Made by a program: the position numbers and the translations under genes. The notes under the pieces are model-generated. The model did not search any database. It was not told where the DNA came from and was given only the letters and a program-made list of their open reading frames with translations. 64,000 nucleotides of DNA. It comes from Flavobacterium sp. WC2421 (GTDB lineage: Bacteria; Bacteroidota; Bacteroidia; Flavobacteriales; Flavobacteriaceae). How positions within the stretch are numbered: position 1 is the stretch's first letter; each line of letters opens with the position of its first letter. Below are positions 8,992 through 17,448 of the stretch, in pieces. The stretch spans positions 248,001 through 312,000 of the forward strand of contig NZ_CP162004.1 of assembly GCF_040822115.1 (NCBI RefSeq), read 5' to 3'.

Positions 8992-9399
8992 ATGGAAAAT
9001 GTATTAGAGAATAACATTACTGGACATATTGGAACTCAAAAGTATTTCTGTACTATCACATGGCGAAACGGCAAACTTATAATGGATGAGCCCGATAGTA
9101 TTGAAGGAAAAGATCTTGGTCCAGATCCTTACTCTACACTCCTAGCATCACTAGCAGGCTGTACGTTATCTACTTTACGAATGTATATTGACCGCAAAGG
9201 TTGGGATATTCCAGAAATAAATGTTTCTTTAAACTTTTACCAAGAAAACGATCCCGAGCTGACTACAACAATTTCACGCTCCATTAGTTTTTCAAAGGAT
9301 ATTGAAGAAGACATTAAGAAAAGGCTTTTAATAATTGCTGAAAAATGTCCCGTTTCTAAAATATTAAAAAACAATATTATAATCAATACAACACTATAA
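8992..9399 (+). CDS. OsmC family protein
   Basis: 135-aa member of the OsmC/Ohr fold. Two family cysteines can be seen, in SLAGCTLSTLRMYI (about residue 60) and AEKCPVSKIL (about residue 122), the pair that reduces organic hydroperoxides in characterised members. The order within the operon (pirin, GNAT, OsmC, Fe-S, flavin reductase) suggests a role in reactive electrophile or peroxide metabolism; this is inference from context. Confidence 0.88.
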   Translation: MENVLENNITGHIGTQKYFCTITWRNGKLIMDEPDSIEGKDLGPDPYSTLLASLAGCTLSTLRMYIDRKGWDIPEINVSLNFYQENDPELTTTISRSISFSKDIEEDIKKRLLIIAEKCPVSKILKNNIIINTTL

Positions 9400-9401
9400 T
9401 T

Positions 9402-9626
9402 ATGGATCCAAAAGACATTAAAAAAGAATATACCAATGGTGAAGTTACCGTGGTATGGCAATCTGGGAAATGCATTCATTCTGGAAACTGTGTTAGAAAT
9501 AATCCAGATGTATTTCAACCCAAAGAGAAACCTTGGATAAAAATTGAAGGCTCTTCGACTGAAAAAATAATTGAAACCGTAAATAAATGCCCTTCGGGTG
9601 CTTTGACTTATTACAAAAACAAATAA
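9402..9626 (+). CDS. YjdI-like (4Fe-4S) mono-cluster protein
   Basis: A 74-aa protein of the divergent ferredoxin-like family. It shows SGKCIHSGNCVRNNPDVF (about residues 22-39) and the closing NKCPSGALTYY motif (about 60-70). Three cysteines are visible in this spacing, fewer than a classical 2[4Fe-4S] ferredoxin, fitting a single-cluster protein. It would pass electrons, possibly from the flavin reductase encoded next in the operon. Confidence 0.82.
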   Translation: MDPKDIKKEYTNGEVTVVWQSGKCIHSGNCVRNNPDVFQPKEKPWIKIEGSSTEKIIETVNKCPSGALTYYKNK

Positions 9627-9627
9627 A

Positions 9628-10155
9628 ATGAAAAAAATTATCGCTTTTGGTGCTTCATCAAGTACTACCTCTATAAACAAACAATTGGCAGTTTATGCTG
9701 CCGAGCAATTTAAAAATGCAACTGTTGAAGTTTTGGATTTGAATGATTATGAAATGCCCATTTTTTCTATGGACAAAGAAACAGCAAATGGGATTCCAGA
9801 ATTAGCCAAGGATTTTTTTGCTAAACTAGGGAGCGCTGATTTGCTAGTCATTTCATTTGCAGAACACAATGGTGCATACTCTACTGCTTTTAAAAATATT
9901 TTTGATTGGACATCAAGAATCCATTCTAAAACATTCCAAGAAAAACAAACGCTTATCATGGCAACTTCACCAGGACCAAGAGGTGGAGCTTCTGTTTTAG
10001 AAATAGCAAAAAATCGTTTCCCTTTTCAAGGCGCAGTGGTAAAAGGAAGTTTTTCTTTACCTAGTTTCCATGAAAATTTTGACGAAAAAGAAGGAATTAC
10101 AAACACCGATTTAAACAATGAATTGTTACAAATTGTACAATCAATTACGCTGTAG
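9628..10155 (+). CDS. NADPH-dependent FMN reductase family protein
   Basis: Flavodoxin-like protein of 175 aa that uses NAD(P)H to reduce FMN or a bound quinone/azo substrate. The phosphate-binding loop FGASSSTTSINKQLA (about residues 7-21) and the SFAEHNGAYSTAFKNIFDW segment (about 76-94) are characteristic. It is the last gene of the operon; a terminator follows at 10201. Confidence 0.9.
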   Translation: MKKIIAFGASSSTTSINKQLAVYAAEQFKNATVEVLDLNDYEMPIFSMDKETANGIPELAKDFFAKLGSADLLVISFAEHNGAYSTAFKNIFDWTSRIHSKTFQEKQTLIMATSPGPRGGASVLEIAKNRFPFQGAVVKGSFSLPSFHENFDEKEGITNTDLNNELLQIVQSITL

Positions 10156-10200
10156 TTTTATTTAAAATTCCTATTTCAAAAAAAATGCAATTCTATTGCA

Positions 10201-10229
10201 AAAGCGTTGTGTCGAGCAGCGCTTTTTTT
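10201..10229 (+). terminator. Terminator of the pirin operon
   Basis: AAAGCGTTG (10201-10209) pairs with CAGCGCTTT (10217-10225, one G-T pair) and the T run continues to 10229. Confidence 0.8.
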
Positions 10230-10257
10230 ATGTGTTGAAATTAAAGTTCGCTATATT

Positions 10258-10345
10258 TAGCCCTGATGGCAGCGAAAATCCTCGCAGAGATTGTAGCGAA
10301 CAGCAGGAGAAGTGTACCAAAGAACAACTATTGTTGGTGCTCCTA
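10258..10345 (+). repeat. Structured dispersed repeat, family B, copy 1
   Basis: Begins TAGCCCTGATGGCAGCG and ends with AGCGAACAGCAGGAG and GCTCCT. The two halves form an imperfect hairpin whose tip is a short AATC/GATT stem; a second hairpin joins GGAG to CTCC at the 3' end. Copy 2 lies at 40397-40540 with the same ends but a much longer tip stem. An apparent 62-codon frame over this region is not a gene. Confidence 0.65.
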
Positions 10346-10363
10346 AAAAAAATACTATTTTTG
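10334..10363 (+). promoter_or_regulatory. Promoter of fabD
   Basis: TTG at 10334-10336, a 19-nt spacer and TATTTTTG at 10356-10363 fit the Bacteroidetes consensus exactly. The -33 element lies inside the 3' end of the family B repeat. Confidence 0.7.
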
Positions 10364-10391
10364 CAGTCGGTTTTGTTGTTGTAATTTAAAG

Positions 10392-10412
10392 AACTTAAAC
10401 CTTAAACTTTAA
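10392..10412 (+). repeat. Three 7-nt leader repeats before fabD
   Basis: AACTTAA, ACCTTAA and ACTTTAA follow each other with a strict 7-nt period and end 9 nt before the fabD start codon. Similar units precede clpX, clpP and the DUF2797 gene in the same orientation. Confidence 0.6.
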
Positions 10413-10421
10413 ATAAAAAAT

Positions 10422-11297
10422 ATGAAAGCATACGTATTTCCAGGTCAAGGAGCGCAATTCACAGGAATGGGAAAAGACTTATATGAAAACTCTCCATTAG
10501 CCAAAGAATTATTTGAGAAAGCAAATGAAATTTTAGGTTTCCGCATTACAGACATCATGTTTGAAGGAACTGCTGAAGAATTGAAAGAAACTAAAGTGAC
10601 ACAACCAGCTGTTTTCTTGCATTCGGTTATTTTAGCAAAAACATTAGGAGCTGATTTCAAACCTGAAATGGTAGCGGGACATTCATTAGGTGAATTTTCA
10701 GCATTAGTAGCTAACGGTGCTTTATCATTTGAAGACGGATTAAAATTAGTTTCTCAAAGAGCCTTGGCAATGCAAAAAGCATGCGAAATCAAACCTTCAA
10801 CAATGGCAGCAGTTTTAGGACTTGCAGACAATATTGTTGAAGAAGTTTGTGCCTCAATTGACGGAGTTGTTGTGGCTGCAAACTACAACTGCCCTGGACA
10901 ACTAGTAATTTCTGGAGAAACAACTGCAGTTGAAAAAGCTTGTGAAGCAATGAAAGCAGCAGGTGCAAAACGCGCATTATTATTACCTGTAGGTGGTGCT
11001 TTTCACTCCCCAATGATGGAACCAGCAAGAGAAGAACTAGCAGCGGCTATTGAAGCAACTACGTTCTCTACTCCTATTTGTCCAGTGTATCAAAATGTTA
11101 CTGCAACTGCAGTTTCTGACGCCAATGAAATCAAGAAAAACTTAATCATACAATTGACTGCTCCTGTGAAATGGACGCAATCAGTACAACAAATGATAAA
11201 AGATGGAGCTACTTTATTTACTGAAGTGGGTCCCGGAAAAGTATTAGCAGGTTTGATTGGGAAAATCGACAAAGAAGCGGTTACAGCAAATGCTTAA
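10422..11297 (+). CDS. fabD: Malonyl-CoA:ACP transacylase FabD
   Basis: Transfers the malonyl group from CoA to acyl carrier protein, the entry step of fatty-acid elongation. At 291 aa it has the standard length. The nucleophile elbow GHSLGE contains S88, the partner histidine is H195 in GGAFHSPMMEP, and the N-terminal FPGQGAQ and QPAVF motifs are present. It is transcribed alone from its own consensus promoter, with a 7-nt repeat leader before the start and a terminator after it. Confidence 0.96.
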   Translation: MKAYVFPGQGAQFTGMGKDLYENSPLAKELFEKANEILGFRITDIMFEGTAEELKETKVTQPAVFLHSVILAKTLGADFKPEMVAGHSLGEFSALVANGALSFEDGLKLVSQRALAMQKACEIKPSTMAAVLGLADNIVEEVCASIDGVVVAANYNCPGQLVISGETTAVEKACEAMKAAGAKRALLLPVGGAFHSPMMEPAREELAAAIEATTFSTPICPVYQNVTATAVSDANEIKKNLIIQLTAPVKWTQSVQQMIKDGATLFTEVGPGKVLAGLIGKIDKEAVTANA

Positions 11298-11341
11298 TTA
11301 ATATTCAACTCCTATTTTAATTTAAAACAGGCTTCAATATC

Positions 11342-11376
11342 ATCCTCATAAATTAATTTTTGTGAGGATTTTTTTT
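11342..11376 (+). terminator. Terminator of fabD
   Basis: ATCCTCA (11342-11348) pairs with TGAGGAT (11363-11369), with extra A/T pairs inside, followed by a run of T to 11376. Confidence 0.8.
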
Positions 11377-11469
11377 GTGATAATTTCTAAAAAAACTTTT
11401 TTGAGTAAAAAGTTGTATATTTAACACTCTTGTTCTTCTAAAACAATTAATTATCAAAACATTAAAAAA

Positions 11470-11721
11470 ATGAAAAAAGTACTTTTAAGTTTAGCCCTTG
11501 TCTTGGCATTAATGACCTCTTGTAAAGAAAAAACACAAGATAAAATGGGAGAAGCCACAGAAGCTGTTGGCGACGAAATGGATGAAGCAATGGATACAGC
11601 TGCGGTCAAAATTGATGCTGCGGTTGACTCCACTAAAGTAAAAGTTGGAGAAACTCTTGAAAAAGGAGCTGCAAAAATGGATGAAGCTGGTGAAAAAATG
11701 AAAGAAGCAGTTTCAAAATAA
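11470..11721 (+). CDS. Small acidic/alanine-rich lipoprotein
   Basis: An 83-aa protein with a lipoprotein signal peptide (lipobox LMTSC, cysteine at residue 18). The mature part is rich in A, E, D and K and predicted to be helical, with loosely repeated EA(M/V)(G/D) and KVGE/KMDEA units. It has its own terminator. It resembles in design the lipoprotein at 17083 (both start MKKV-LSLA and carry VDSxAV-like units). I know of no assigned function; an abundant outer-membrane or periplasmic spacer lipoprotein is possible. Confidence 0.8.
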   Translation: MKKVLLSLALVLALMTSCKEKTQDKMGEATEAVGDEMDEAMDTAAVKIDAAVDSTKVKVGETLEKGAAKMDEAGEKMKEAVSK

Positions 11722-11730
11722 TGGAATTAA

Positions 11731-11756
11731 AGGCTGTCAATTGACAGCCTTTTTTA
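11731..11756 (+). terminator. Terminator of the small lipoprotein gene
   Basis: Perfect 20-nt palindrome at 11731-11750 followed by a T run. Confidence 0.85.
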
Positions 11757-11775
11757 TTTTAATATGGGTATCAAC

Positions 11776-12978
11776 CTATTTTAAATCCAATGACCTCGCT
11801 TGAATAGCCGTATCTGTAAAGTCTGAAAACACCCCATCCAAACCTAGCCTATAAAAAGCTTGATATTCTAAATGGGGGTTGTTATTGTAATCACTTAACA
11901 AACGATGGCTTTCATTTCTAAAAGTATAGGCATGCACTTGCAATCCTCTTTTATGTGCTTCATTAATTAAGCTTGTAGGCGGTAATGCCATTTTATCGGC
12001 TTCATTAATTTTACCATCGGCATTTTTATCATCTGCAATACCATCCTTATTTACGTCAGTTGCAGTATAAGGAATAATAAAAGGTTTCCAAGGACCAATT
12101 CCAGTGGCGTAGGTTTTTACAAAATCCAATCCTTTGGGCGTGATGAAAAATCCAAAATCTCTAGTATCCCCTTTTAAATACCAATCATAAGGCATTCCAT
12201 CAGAAATCAATTCTCCTTTAGGTACTGAAAAAATTAAGTCCCCGTTTAGAGCAACATCTGTGCAACTTAACAACTGAATGGTTTTTACAGTTGATTTGGA
12301 TCTAATGTATTGTAAGTTAGAAACTTCAAAAGATTGAACAAATACTGGAGCCTCACTATTATTCCAGCCAGCTACTTCTAATGCCGTTAATAATTTATCG
12401 GTAATAGGTAAGTTTAGCGCTTCATGAAATGAAGGGTGTTTTGTTTCTGGATAAATCCCAATGGTCCTTCCTAACTCTTTTGATTTTTGTTTTGCCAAAG
12501 CAATAACTTCTTCAAATGTAGGAATTAAATACAAGTTATTGAATTCTTGTGGCCTTTCGGCAAAAGCCTGTTTCGCACGCAATTTTTTTATCTCTGCCAA
12601 GGTAAAGTCAGACACAAACCAATCCGTTATTTGTTTTCCATCAATGTTTTTGGTTGTTTTTTTAGAAGCAAACTCGGGCATTTCTGAAACATTTGTTGTT
12701 CCTGACAACATGGGTTCATGGCGAACAACAAGGAAGCCGTCTTTGGTTACAACCAAATCGGGTTCAATAAAATCAGCCCCCATTTTTATTGCATTGGTAT
12801 ACCCTTCTATAGTATGCTCTGGCAAATACCCAGGCGTGCCACGGTGCCCAATAACAATTGTTTTTTCACCAGACAAAGTAAACTGTTTTTGAATTGGCAT
12901 ATTATTTTTTTTTAAATCATAACTTTTACATGATACTATAAAAATTAAACTCAAAAACAGGATACTTTTCTTTATCAT
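11776..12978 (-). CDS. glpQ: Glycerophosphodiester phosphodiesterase lipoprotein
   Basis: Hydrolyses glycerophosphodiesters to glycerol-3-phosphate and an alcohol outside the cytoplasm. I start it at the ATG at 12978 (400 aa): this gives a clean lipoprotein signal with lipobox FIVSC, and it begins 4 nt after the galE stop codon; a longer frame would overlap galE. Diagnostic motifs are IGHRGTPGYLPEHT (near residue 42) and the metal-binding FIEPDLVVTKDG. The length and an EF-hand-like DVNKDGIADDKNADGKINE segment match the periplasmic GlpQ type that binds calcium. Co-transcribed with galE. Confidence 0.93.
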   Translation of the reverse strand: MIKKSILFLSLIFIVSCKSYDLKKNNMPIQKQFTLSGEKTIVIGHRGTPGYLPEHTIEGYTNAIKMGADFIEPDLVVTKDGFLVVRHEPMLSGTTNVSEMPEFASKKTTKNIDGKQITDWFVSDFTLAEIKKLRAKQAFAERPQEFNNLYLIPTFEEVIALAKQKSKELGRTIGIYPETKHPSFHEALNLPITDKLLTALEVAGWNNSEAPVFVQSFEVSNLQYIRSKSTVKTIQLLSCTDVALNGDLIFSVPKGELISDGMPYDWYLKGDTRDFGFFITPKGLDFVKTYATGIGPWKPFIIPYTATDVNKDGIADDKNADGKINEADKMALPPTSLINEAHKRGLQVHAYTFRNESHRLLSDYNNNPHLEYQAFYRLGLDGVFSDFTDTAIQARSLDLK

Positions 12979-12982
12979 ACTT

Positions 12983-13996
12983 CTATTTTCTAACTTTCTG
13001 TTCCCAAGCCCATGCACTAGCCATTGCTTCGTCAAGTGTTGACTCTGCTTTCCAACCTAATACATTATTTGCTTTATCCGTATTGGCAAATGCTTCGATC
13101 ACATCACCCTCACGACGCGGAACAAGTTTATAAGGCAATTTTTTACCACTCCCTTTTTCAAATGAATAAATAACTTCAAGAACGGAGCTTCCTGTACCTG
13201 TTCCTAAGTTAAAAACTTCCACTTTTTCTAAATTCTTTTTATTTAACAAGCGTTGTAATGCAATAACATGGGCTTTCGCCAAATCTACAACATGTATATA
13301 ATCGCGAATACAGGTTCCATCAGGAGTAGGATAATCATGACCAAAAACAGATAATTCAGTTCTGATACCCATTCCTGTTTGGGTGATAAAAGGGACCAAA
13401 TTTTGAGGAACTCCAAGAGGCAACTCACCAATTTCCCCAGAAGGATGTGCACCTATCGGGTTAAAATAACGCAATAAAATAGCATTTATATTAGTAACCT
13501 TAGCTGTATCTATAATGATTTCTTCTCCTATTTGCTTAGTATTTCCGTAAGGTGACATTGCTGTTTGAACAGGAGCATCCTCCGTAATTGGCATTTTTTC
13601 GGCTTGACCATAAACAGTACAAGAAGAACTAAAAATAAAACTTGCCTCCTCTTTTTTCTCTAATTCCTGCAAAATATAGATTAGCGTACTTAGGTTATTT
13701 TCATAATACAACAATGGATTTCCAACACTTTCTCCAACTGCTTTTGAAGCTGCAAAGTGAATTACTCCTGTTATATCGTGGTGTCTATTAAAAAACGCTT
13801 GTACCTTAGTTTTATCTCTTAAATCTAACTTTTCGAATGCTGGGATTTTTCCAGTTATATTTGAAATTCCATCCAATACACTTAGTGATGTATTTGACAA
13901 ATCATCTACAATTAGTACATCAAAACCTTGATTTTGTAATTCTACAACAGTATGTGAACCTATAAAACCCAAACCTCCTGTTACAAGTATTTTCAT
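12983..13996 (-). CDS. galE: UDP-glucose 4-epimerase GalE
   Basis: Interconverts UDP-glucose and UDP-galactose, supplying galactose units for surface polysaccharides. Extended short-chain dehydrogenase of 337 aa. The NAD-binding GGLGFIGSH is at residues 7-15, and the catalytic Y150-x3-K154 pair is in SPYGNTKQ, preceded by the SSSC serine segment (123-126). The C-terminal RREGDV motif is typical. It lies directly upstream of the GlpQ gene, and a terminator of the DegT gene separates it from that gene. Confidence 0.95.
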   Translation of the reverse strand: MKILVTGGLGFIGSHTVVELQNQGFDVLIVDDLSNTSLSVLDGISNITGKIPAFEKLDLRDKTKVQAFFNRHHDITGVIHFAASKAVGESVGNPLLYYENNLSTLIYILQELEKKEEASFIFSSSCTVYGQAEKMPITEDAPVQTAMSPYGNTKQIGEEIIIDTAKVTNINAILLRYFNPIGAHPSGEIGELPLGVPQNLVPFITQTGMGIRTELSVFGHDYPTPDGTCIRDYIHVVDLAKAHVIALQRLLNKKNLEKVEVFNLGTGTGSSVLEVIYSFEKGSGKKLPYKLVPRREGDVIEAFANTDKANNVLGWKAESTLDEAMASAWAWEQKVRK

Positions 13997-14036
13997 AATT
14001 TATTTTTAATTAAAATGAGAGTTCTCATTTCATTTT

Positions 14037-14063
14037 ATAAAAAAGACGCGATAAATCGCGTCT
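14037..14063 (-). terminator. Terminator of the DegT aminotransferase gene
   Basis: AGACGCGAT (14044-14052) pairs with ATCGCGTCT (14055-14063); on the minus strand a T run follows. The stem is symmetric with a 2-nt loop. Confidence 0.75.
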
Positions 14064-14072
14064 CCATTTTGC

Positions 14073-15203
14073 TTATTTTAAAAACTCTAAAACACTGTCC
14101 GTAATGAATTTTATTTGTTCATCATCAAGCTCTGTATGCATCGGTAACGAAATAACTTCTTTTACCAGTTGGTTTGTCACAGGAAAATCTTCTTCTTTGT
14201 AACGAACATCCATATACGCTTTTTGAGAGTGTAACGGAATTGGATAATAAATAGCACAAGGAATTCCTTTATCTAATAAATGCTGCATTAATCCATCTCT
14301 ATCCGCATCTATAATGCGCAAGGTATATTGATGAAAAACATGACAATCACAAATGTCACAAATGTTTGGCGCAATAATGTTTTTATGTCCTTCAAATGCA
14401 AGTGAATACTTTCTAGCTGCATCTTGTCTTGCTTTATTATATTCATCTAACAAAGGTAATTTAGCATTTAAAACAGCAGCTTGAATACTATCTAAACGGG
14501 AATTCACTCCTACTACATCATGGTGATAGCGCTCGTACATTCCGTGATTTACAATTCCACGCAATGTATGTGCTAAAGCATCATCATTAGTAAAAATAGC
14601 GCCACCATCACCATAGCACCCTAAATTTTTAGATGGAAAAAATGAAGTAGCTCCAACATGACCAATAGTACCTGCTTTCTTTTTAGTACCATCCGAGAAT
14701 TTACAGTTGGCACCAATCGCTTGTGCATTATCCTCTATAACATATAAATTATATTCCTTGGCAACTGCCATAATCGCTTCCATATTGGCCGCTCGTCCAA
14801 ATAAATGAACTGGTACAATTGCTTTTGTTTTTGGAGTAATGGCACGTTTTATTTCTTCAATAGAAATATTCATATTATGTAGATCCACATCTACTAAAAC
14901 TGGTGTCAATTGCAACAAAGCAATTACCTCTACCGTTGCAGCAAACGTAAAATCAGCAGTAATAACTTCATCTCCTGGCTTCAAACCCAATCCCATCATG
15001 GCGATTTGCAAAGCATCCGTCCCGTTTGCACATGGAATTACATGCTTAACATCTAGATAATCCTCTAATGTTTTTTGAAATTGGTGCACTTGAGGACCGT
15101 TGATATAGGTATTTGTGTTTAAAACTTCTTGGATAGACTCATTTACAACAGCCGAAATTTTATCATATTGACTTTTTAGGTCAACCATTTGAATTTTTTT
15201 CAT
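14073..15203 (-). CDS. DegT/DnrJ/EryC1 sugar-nucleotide aminotransferase
   Basis: PLP-dependent aminotransferase of 376 aa that typically adds an amino group to a keto-sugar nucleotide for surface polysaccharide or LPS. The internal aldimine lysine is K192 in SFFPSKNLGCYGDGGA; D158 in VIEDNAQA stacks with the cofactor. GTDALQIAM (61-69) and HQYTLR near residue 290 are also typical. Being next to galE and waaA suggests envelope glycan synthesis. The precise sugar is unknown. Confidence 0.9.
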   Translation of the reverse strand: MKKIQMVDLKSQYDKISAVVNESIQEVLNTNTYINGPQVHQFQKTLEDYLDVKHVIPCANGTDALQIAMMGLGLKPGDEVITADFTFAATVEVIALLQLTPVLVDVDLHNMNISIEEIKRAITPKTKAIVPVHLFGRAANMEAIMAVAKEYNLYVIEDNAQAIGANCKFSDGTKKKAGTIGHVGATSFFPSKNLGCYGDGGAIFTNDDALAHTLRGIVNHGMYERYHHDVVGVNSRLDSIQAAVLNAKLPLLDEYNKARQDAARKYSLAFEGHKNIIAPNICDICDCHVFHQYTLRIIDADRDGLMQHLLDKGIPCAIYYPIPLHSQKAYMDVRYKEEDFPVTNQLVKEVISLPMHTELDDEQIKFITDSVLEFLK

Positions 15204-15417
15204 TTATATTTTATTAAAACCAATTCATCTAAAAATTAAAAAAAGCACAAAACACAAAAATTACTGTTTTGGGGTTAATTCTTAGCCTTATAACATTAAA
15301 TTAAACTGATTAATTTGAACTTTATCAAAACTCTTAATTGCAAAAATATGAATTTAAGCACTAAGATTTAAATGATAAACAAAAGAAACTGTATTTTAGC
15401 AAAATAAAATTTCTGGT

Positions 15418-16647
15418 ATGCTTTTTCTTTATAACATCGTGATACAAATTACGGGTCCACTGTTAAAATTTATCTCTCTTTTTAACCCAAAAATCAAACT
15501 TTTTGTCAATGGACGAGAAAACGTTTTTCAAATTCTAGAAGAACAAATCAAACCCCAAGACAAATCATTTTGGTTTCATGCGGCTTCATTAGGAGAATAC
15601 GAGCAAGGAATTCCCATAATTGAAAGAATAAAAAACGAGTATCCTTTACATAAAATTGTAGTTACCTTTTTTTCACCTTCGGGATACGAAGTTCGCAAAA
15701 ACAATACCATTGCCGATGTAACCGTCTATCTCCCTTTGGACACCAAGAAAAACGCGAAAAGATTCCTAGAAATTGTTAATCCAGAAAAAGCTTTTTTTAT
15801 TAAATATGAATATTGGCTGAACTATTTGAGTGAATTAAAAAAACAAAACACACCCACGTATTTAATTTCAGGTATTTTCAGAGAAAACCAAATGTTTTTT
15901 AAATGGTATGGCGGTTTTTACAGAAAAGCGTTAGACAGTTTTACCTATTTTTTTGTTCAAAATGAGAAGTCCAAACTATTATTACAGCAATTAGGAAAAA
16001 CTAATGTTGTTATTTCAGGAGACACCCGTTTTGACAGAGTGGCTGCTATTCTAGAAAAAGACAATACGCTACAATTTATATCCGATTTTAAAAACGATAC
16101 CTTGACTATCGTTGTAGGCAGTTCATGGCCAAAAGACGAAACTCTTTTACTTGACTTTATAAATAACAACACCTTAAATGTAAAGTTCATTATTGCACCT
16201 CATAACATCAAAAAAGAACAAATAGAAGAATTAAAAAATAAGATTTCAAAAAAAGTGGTTCTATTCACTGAAATGGAAGGCAAAAATCTTTCAGATTATG
16301 ATGTCTTTATAATAGACACAATCGGCATTCTAACAAAAATCTATAGCTATGCTGACATCGCTTATGTAGGTGGAGGATTTGGAAAATCTGGAGTTCACAA
16401 TCTATTAGAACCAGCCACTTTTGGAGTTCCAATAGTGATTGGCCCTAATTACTCCCGTTTTGCTGAAGCAATTGCTTTAGTAAACATTGGTGGTTGCGTA
16501 TCTGTTTCTAAAACAAGTGAACTTAATAGTATCTTCAAAAACCTTGTTCTTGATGAAGCTTTCAGAAGCGAACAAGGACATATTTGTAGCACTTTTGTAT
16601 TAATGAATAAAGGAGCAACAAATAGCATCATGAATAACATCTCCTAA
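15418..16647 (+). CDS. waaA: 3-deoxy-D-manno-octulosonic acid transferase
   Basis: Inner-membrane-associated glycosyltransferase that adds Kdo to lipid A precursor. 409 aa, close to the family length. It has the N-terminal hydrophobic anchor (residues 1-25), the WFHAASLGEYEQG motif with the catalytic glutamate (about residues 51-63), and the C-terminal YVGGGFGKSGVHNLLEP nucleotide-binding motif (about 317-333). It stands alone; no terminator is visible after it. Confidence 0.94.
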   Translation: MLFLYNIVIQITGPLLKFISLFNPKIKLFVNGRENVFQILEEQIKPQDKSFWFHAASLGEYEQGIPIIERIKNEYPLHKIVVTFFSPSGYEVRKNNTIADVTVYLPLDTKKNAKRFLEIVNPEKAFFIKYEYWLNYLSELKKQNTPTYLISGIFRENQMFFKWYGGFYRKALDSFTYFFVQNEKSKLLLQQLGKTNVVISGDTRFDRVAAILEKDNTLQFISDFKNDTLTIVVGSSWPKDETLLLDFINNNTLNVKFIIAPHNIKKEQIEELKNKISKKVVLFTEMEGKNLSDYDVFIIDTIGILTKIYSYADIAYVGGGFGKSGVHNLLEPATFGVPIVIGPNYSRFAEAIALVNIGGCVSVSKTSELNSIFKNLVLDEAFRSEQGHICSTFVLMNKGATNSIMNNIS

Positions 16648-17082
16648 AAAAGCATGTAAAAGTGATAAAAAACGCTTTGATTATATCGCAATAAATAAGG
16701 CTATTTTTTTAATTTTTACAAAAAATAAACATCCATTAAATTTTTTAGATAATTGCCTTAGCCATTTACTTCTAATTCAGTATCCGTAAATCTTAAAACA
16801 GTACCGCTAAAGAAATAATCACAGGTCTTAATCAAGTTGATCTACAAAATCATAAACACCTCATATATAGAATACTATGACTTAATTTCTATTTACAAGA
16901 TACAATAAAATCGTTTAAATCTAGTCCGAAACAACTCCATTTTTTGCTACTTCTAATTTTACAATATTTAGTAAAAAATTAAATTGCATATTATTTTAAA
17001 AAAAAATTGAAAAAATAATTTACATATCAAAAATTTTATATCTTTGCGTCGAATTAATAATTAACCTTTATATTAAATTAAG
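16648..17082 (+). other. Gene-free stretch between waaA and the VDSAA lipoprotein
   Basis: Very AT-rich 435-nt stretch. I find no plausible small gene, no strong hairpin and no member of the repeat families seen elsewhere. The last 45 nt hold the promoter of the next gene. Confidence 0.6.
17039..17046 (+). promoter_or_regulatory. -7 element of the VDSAA lipoprotein gene
   Basis: TATCTTTG is a full match to the consensus TAnnTTTG, 36 nt before the start codon. A -33 TTG at the usual distance is not evident. Confidence 0.6.
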
Positions 17083-17307
17083 ATGAAAAAAGTATTTTTA
17101 AGTTTAGCTGCTGTTGCTGTTTTGACTGTTGTATCATGTAAAAAAGCTGACGCTTCTGCTGAAGACGCTTCTGCTGTAGTTGATTCTGCTGCTGTTGTTG
17201 TTGATTCTGCTGCTGCTGTAGTTGATTCTGCTGCTGTTGTTGTTGATTCTGCTGCTGCTGTTGCTACTGAAGCTGCTGCTACTGCTACTGAAGCTGCAAA
17301 AAAATAA
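17083..17307 (+). CDS. Small lipoprotein with VVDSAA heptapeptide repeats
   Basis: A 74-aa lipoprotein (lipobox VVSC, cysteine at residue 19). The mature part contains four head-to-tail heptapeptides VVDSAA(V/A) at residues 32-59, encoded by 21-nt units at 17176-17259, then TEAAATATEAA. Almost all residues are A, V, D, S, T or E; valine and alanine codons are mostly GTT/GTA and GCT, consistent with high expression and repeat expansion. It has its own promoter and terminator. It resembles in design the lipoprotein at 11470. Function unknown. Confidence 0.75.
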   Translation: MKKVFLSLAAVAVLTVVSCKKADASAEDASAVVDSAAVVVDSAAAVVDSAAVVVDSAAAVATEAAATATEAAKK

Positions 17308-17331
17308 TTAGAATTTAATTCTAAAAATTTT

Positions 17332-17366
17332 AAAGCCATCCGCTTAGCGAGATGGCTTTTTTATTT
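17332..17366 (+). terminator. Terminator of the VDSAA lipoprotein gene
   Basis: AAAGCCATC (17332-17340) pairs with GATGGCTTT (17351-17359) and a T run follows. The loop contains a further short CGCT/AGCG pairing. Confidence 0.85.
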
Positions 17367-17389
17367 TATATCACTTATTTACAGTCATA

Positions 17390-17429
17390 AAAAAGGAGCT
17401 CTTGATTAATTAATCAAGAGCTCCTTTTT
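17390..17429 (-). terminator. Perfect 40-nt palindromic terminator
   Basis: A 20-bp perfect palindrome with no extra loop (17390-17409 with 17410-17429), A-rich at one end and T-rich at the other. It lies between convergent genes, 20 nt after the YegP-like stop codon, and can work on both strands. Confidence 0.8.
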
Positions 17430-17448
17430 ACTTTACCATAAAATTTCC

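Noticed and set aside
10196-10384. 62-codon open frame on the plus strand
   Set aside because: It runs through a terminator, the family B repeat and the fabD promoter; no start context and no protein-like composition.
12979-13035. N-terminal extension of the glycerophosphodiesterase
   Set aside because: It overlaps galE; the internal ATG at 12978 gives a proper lipoprotein signal.
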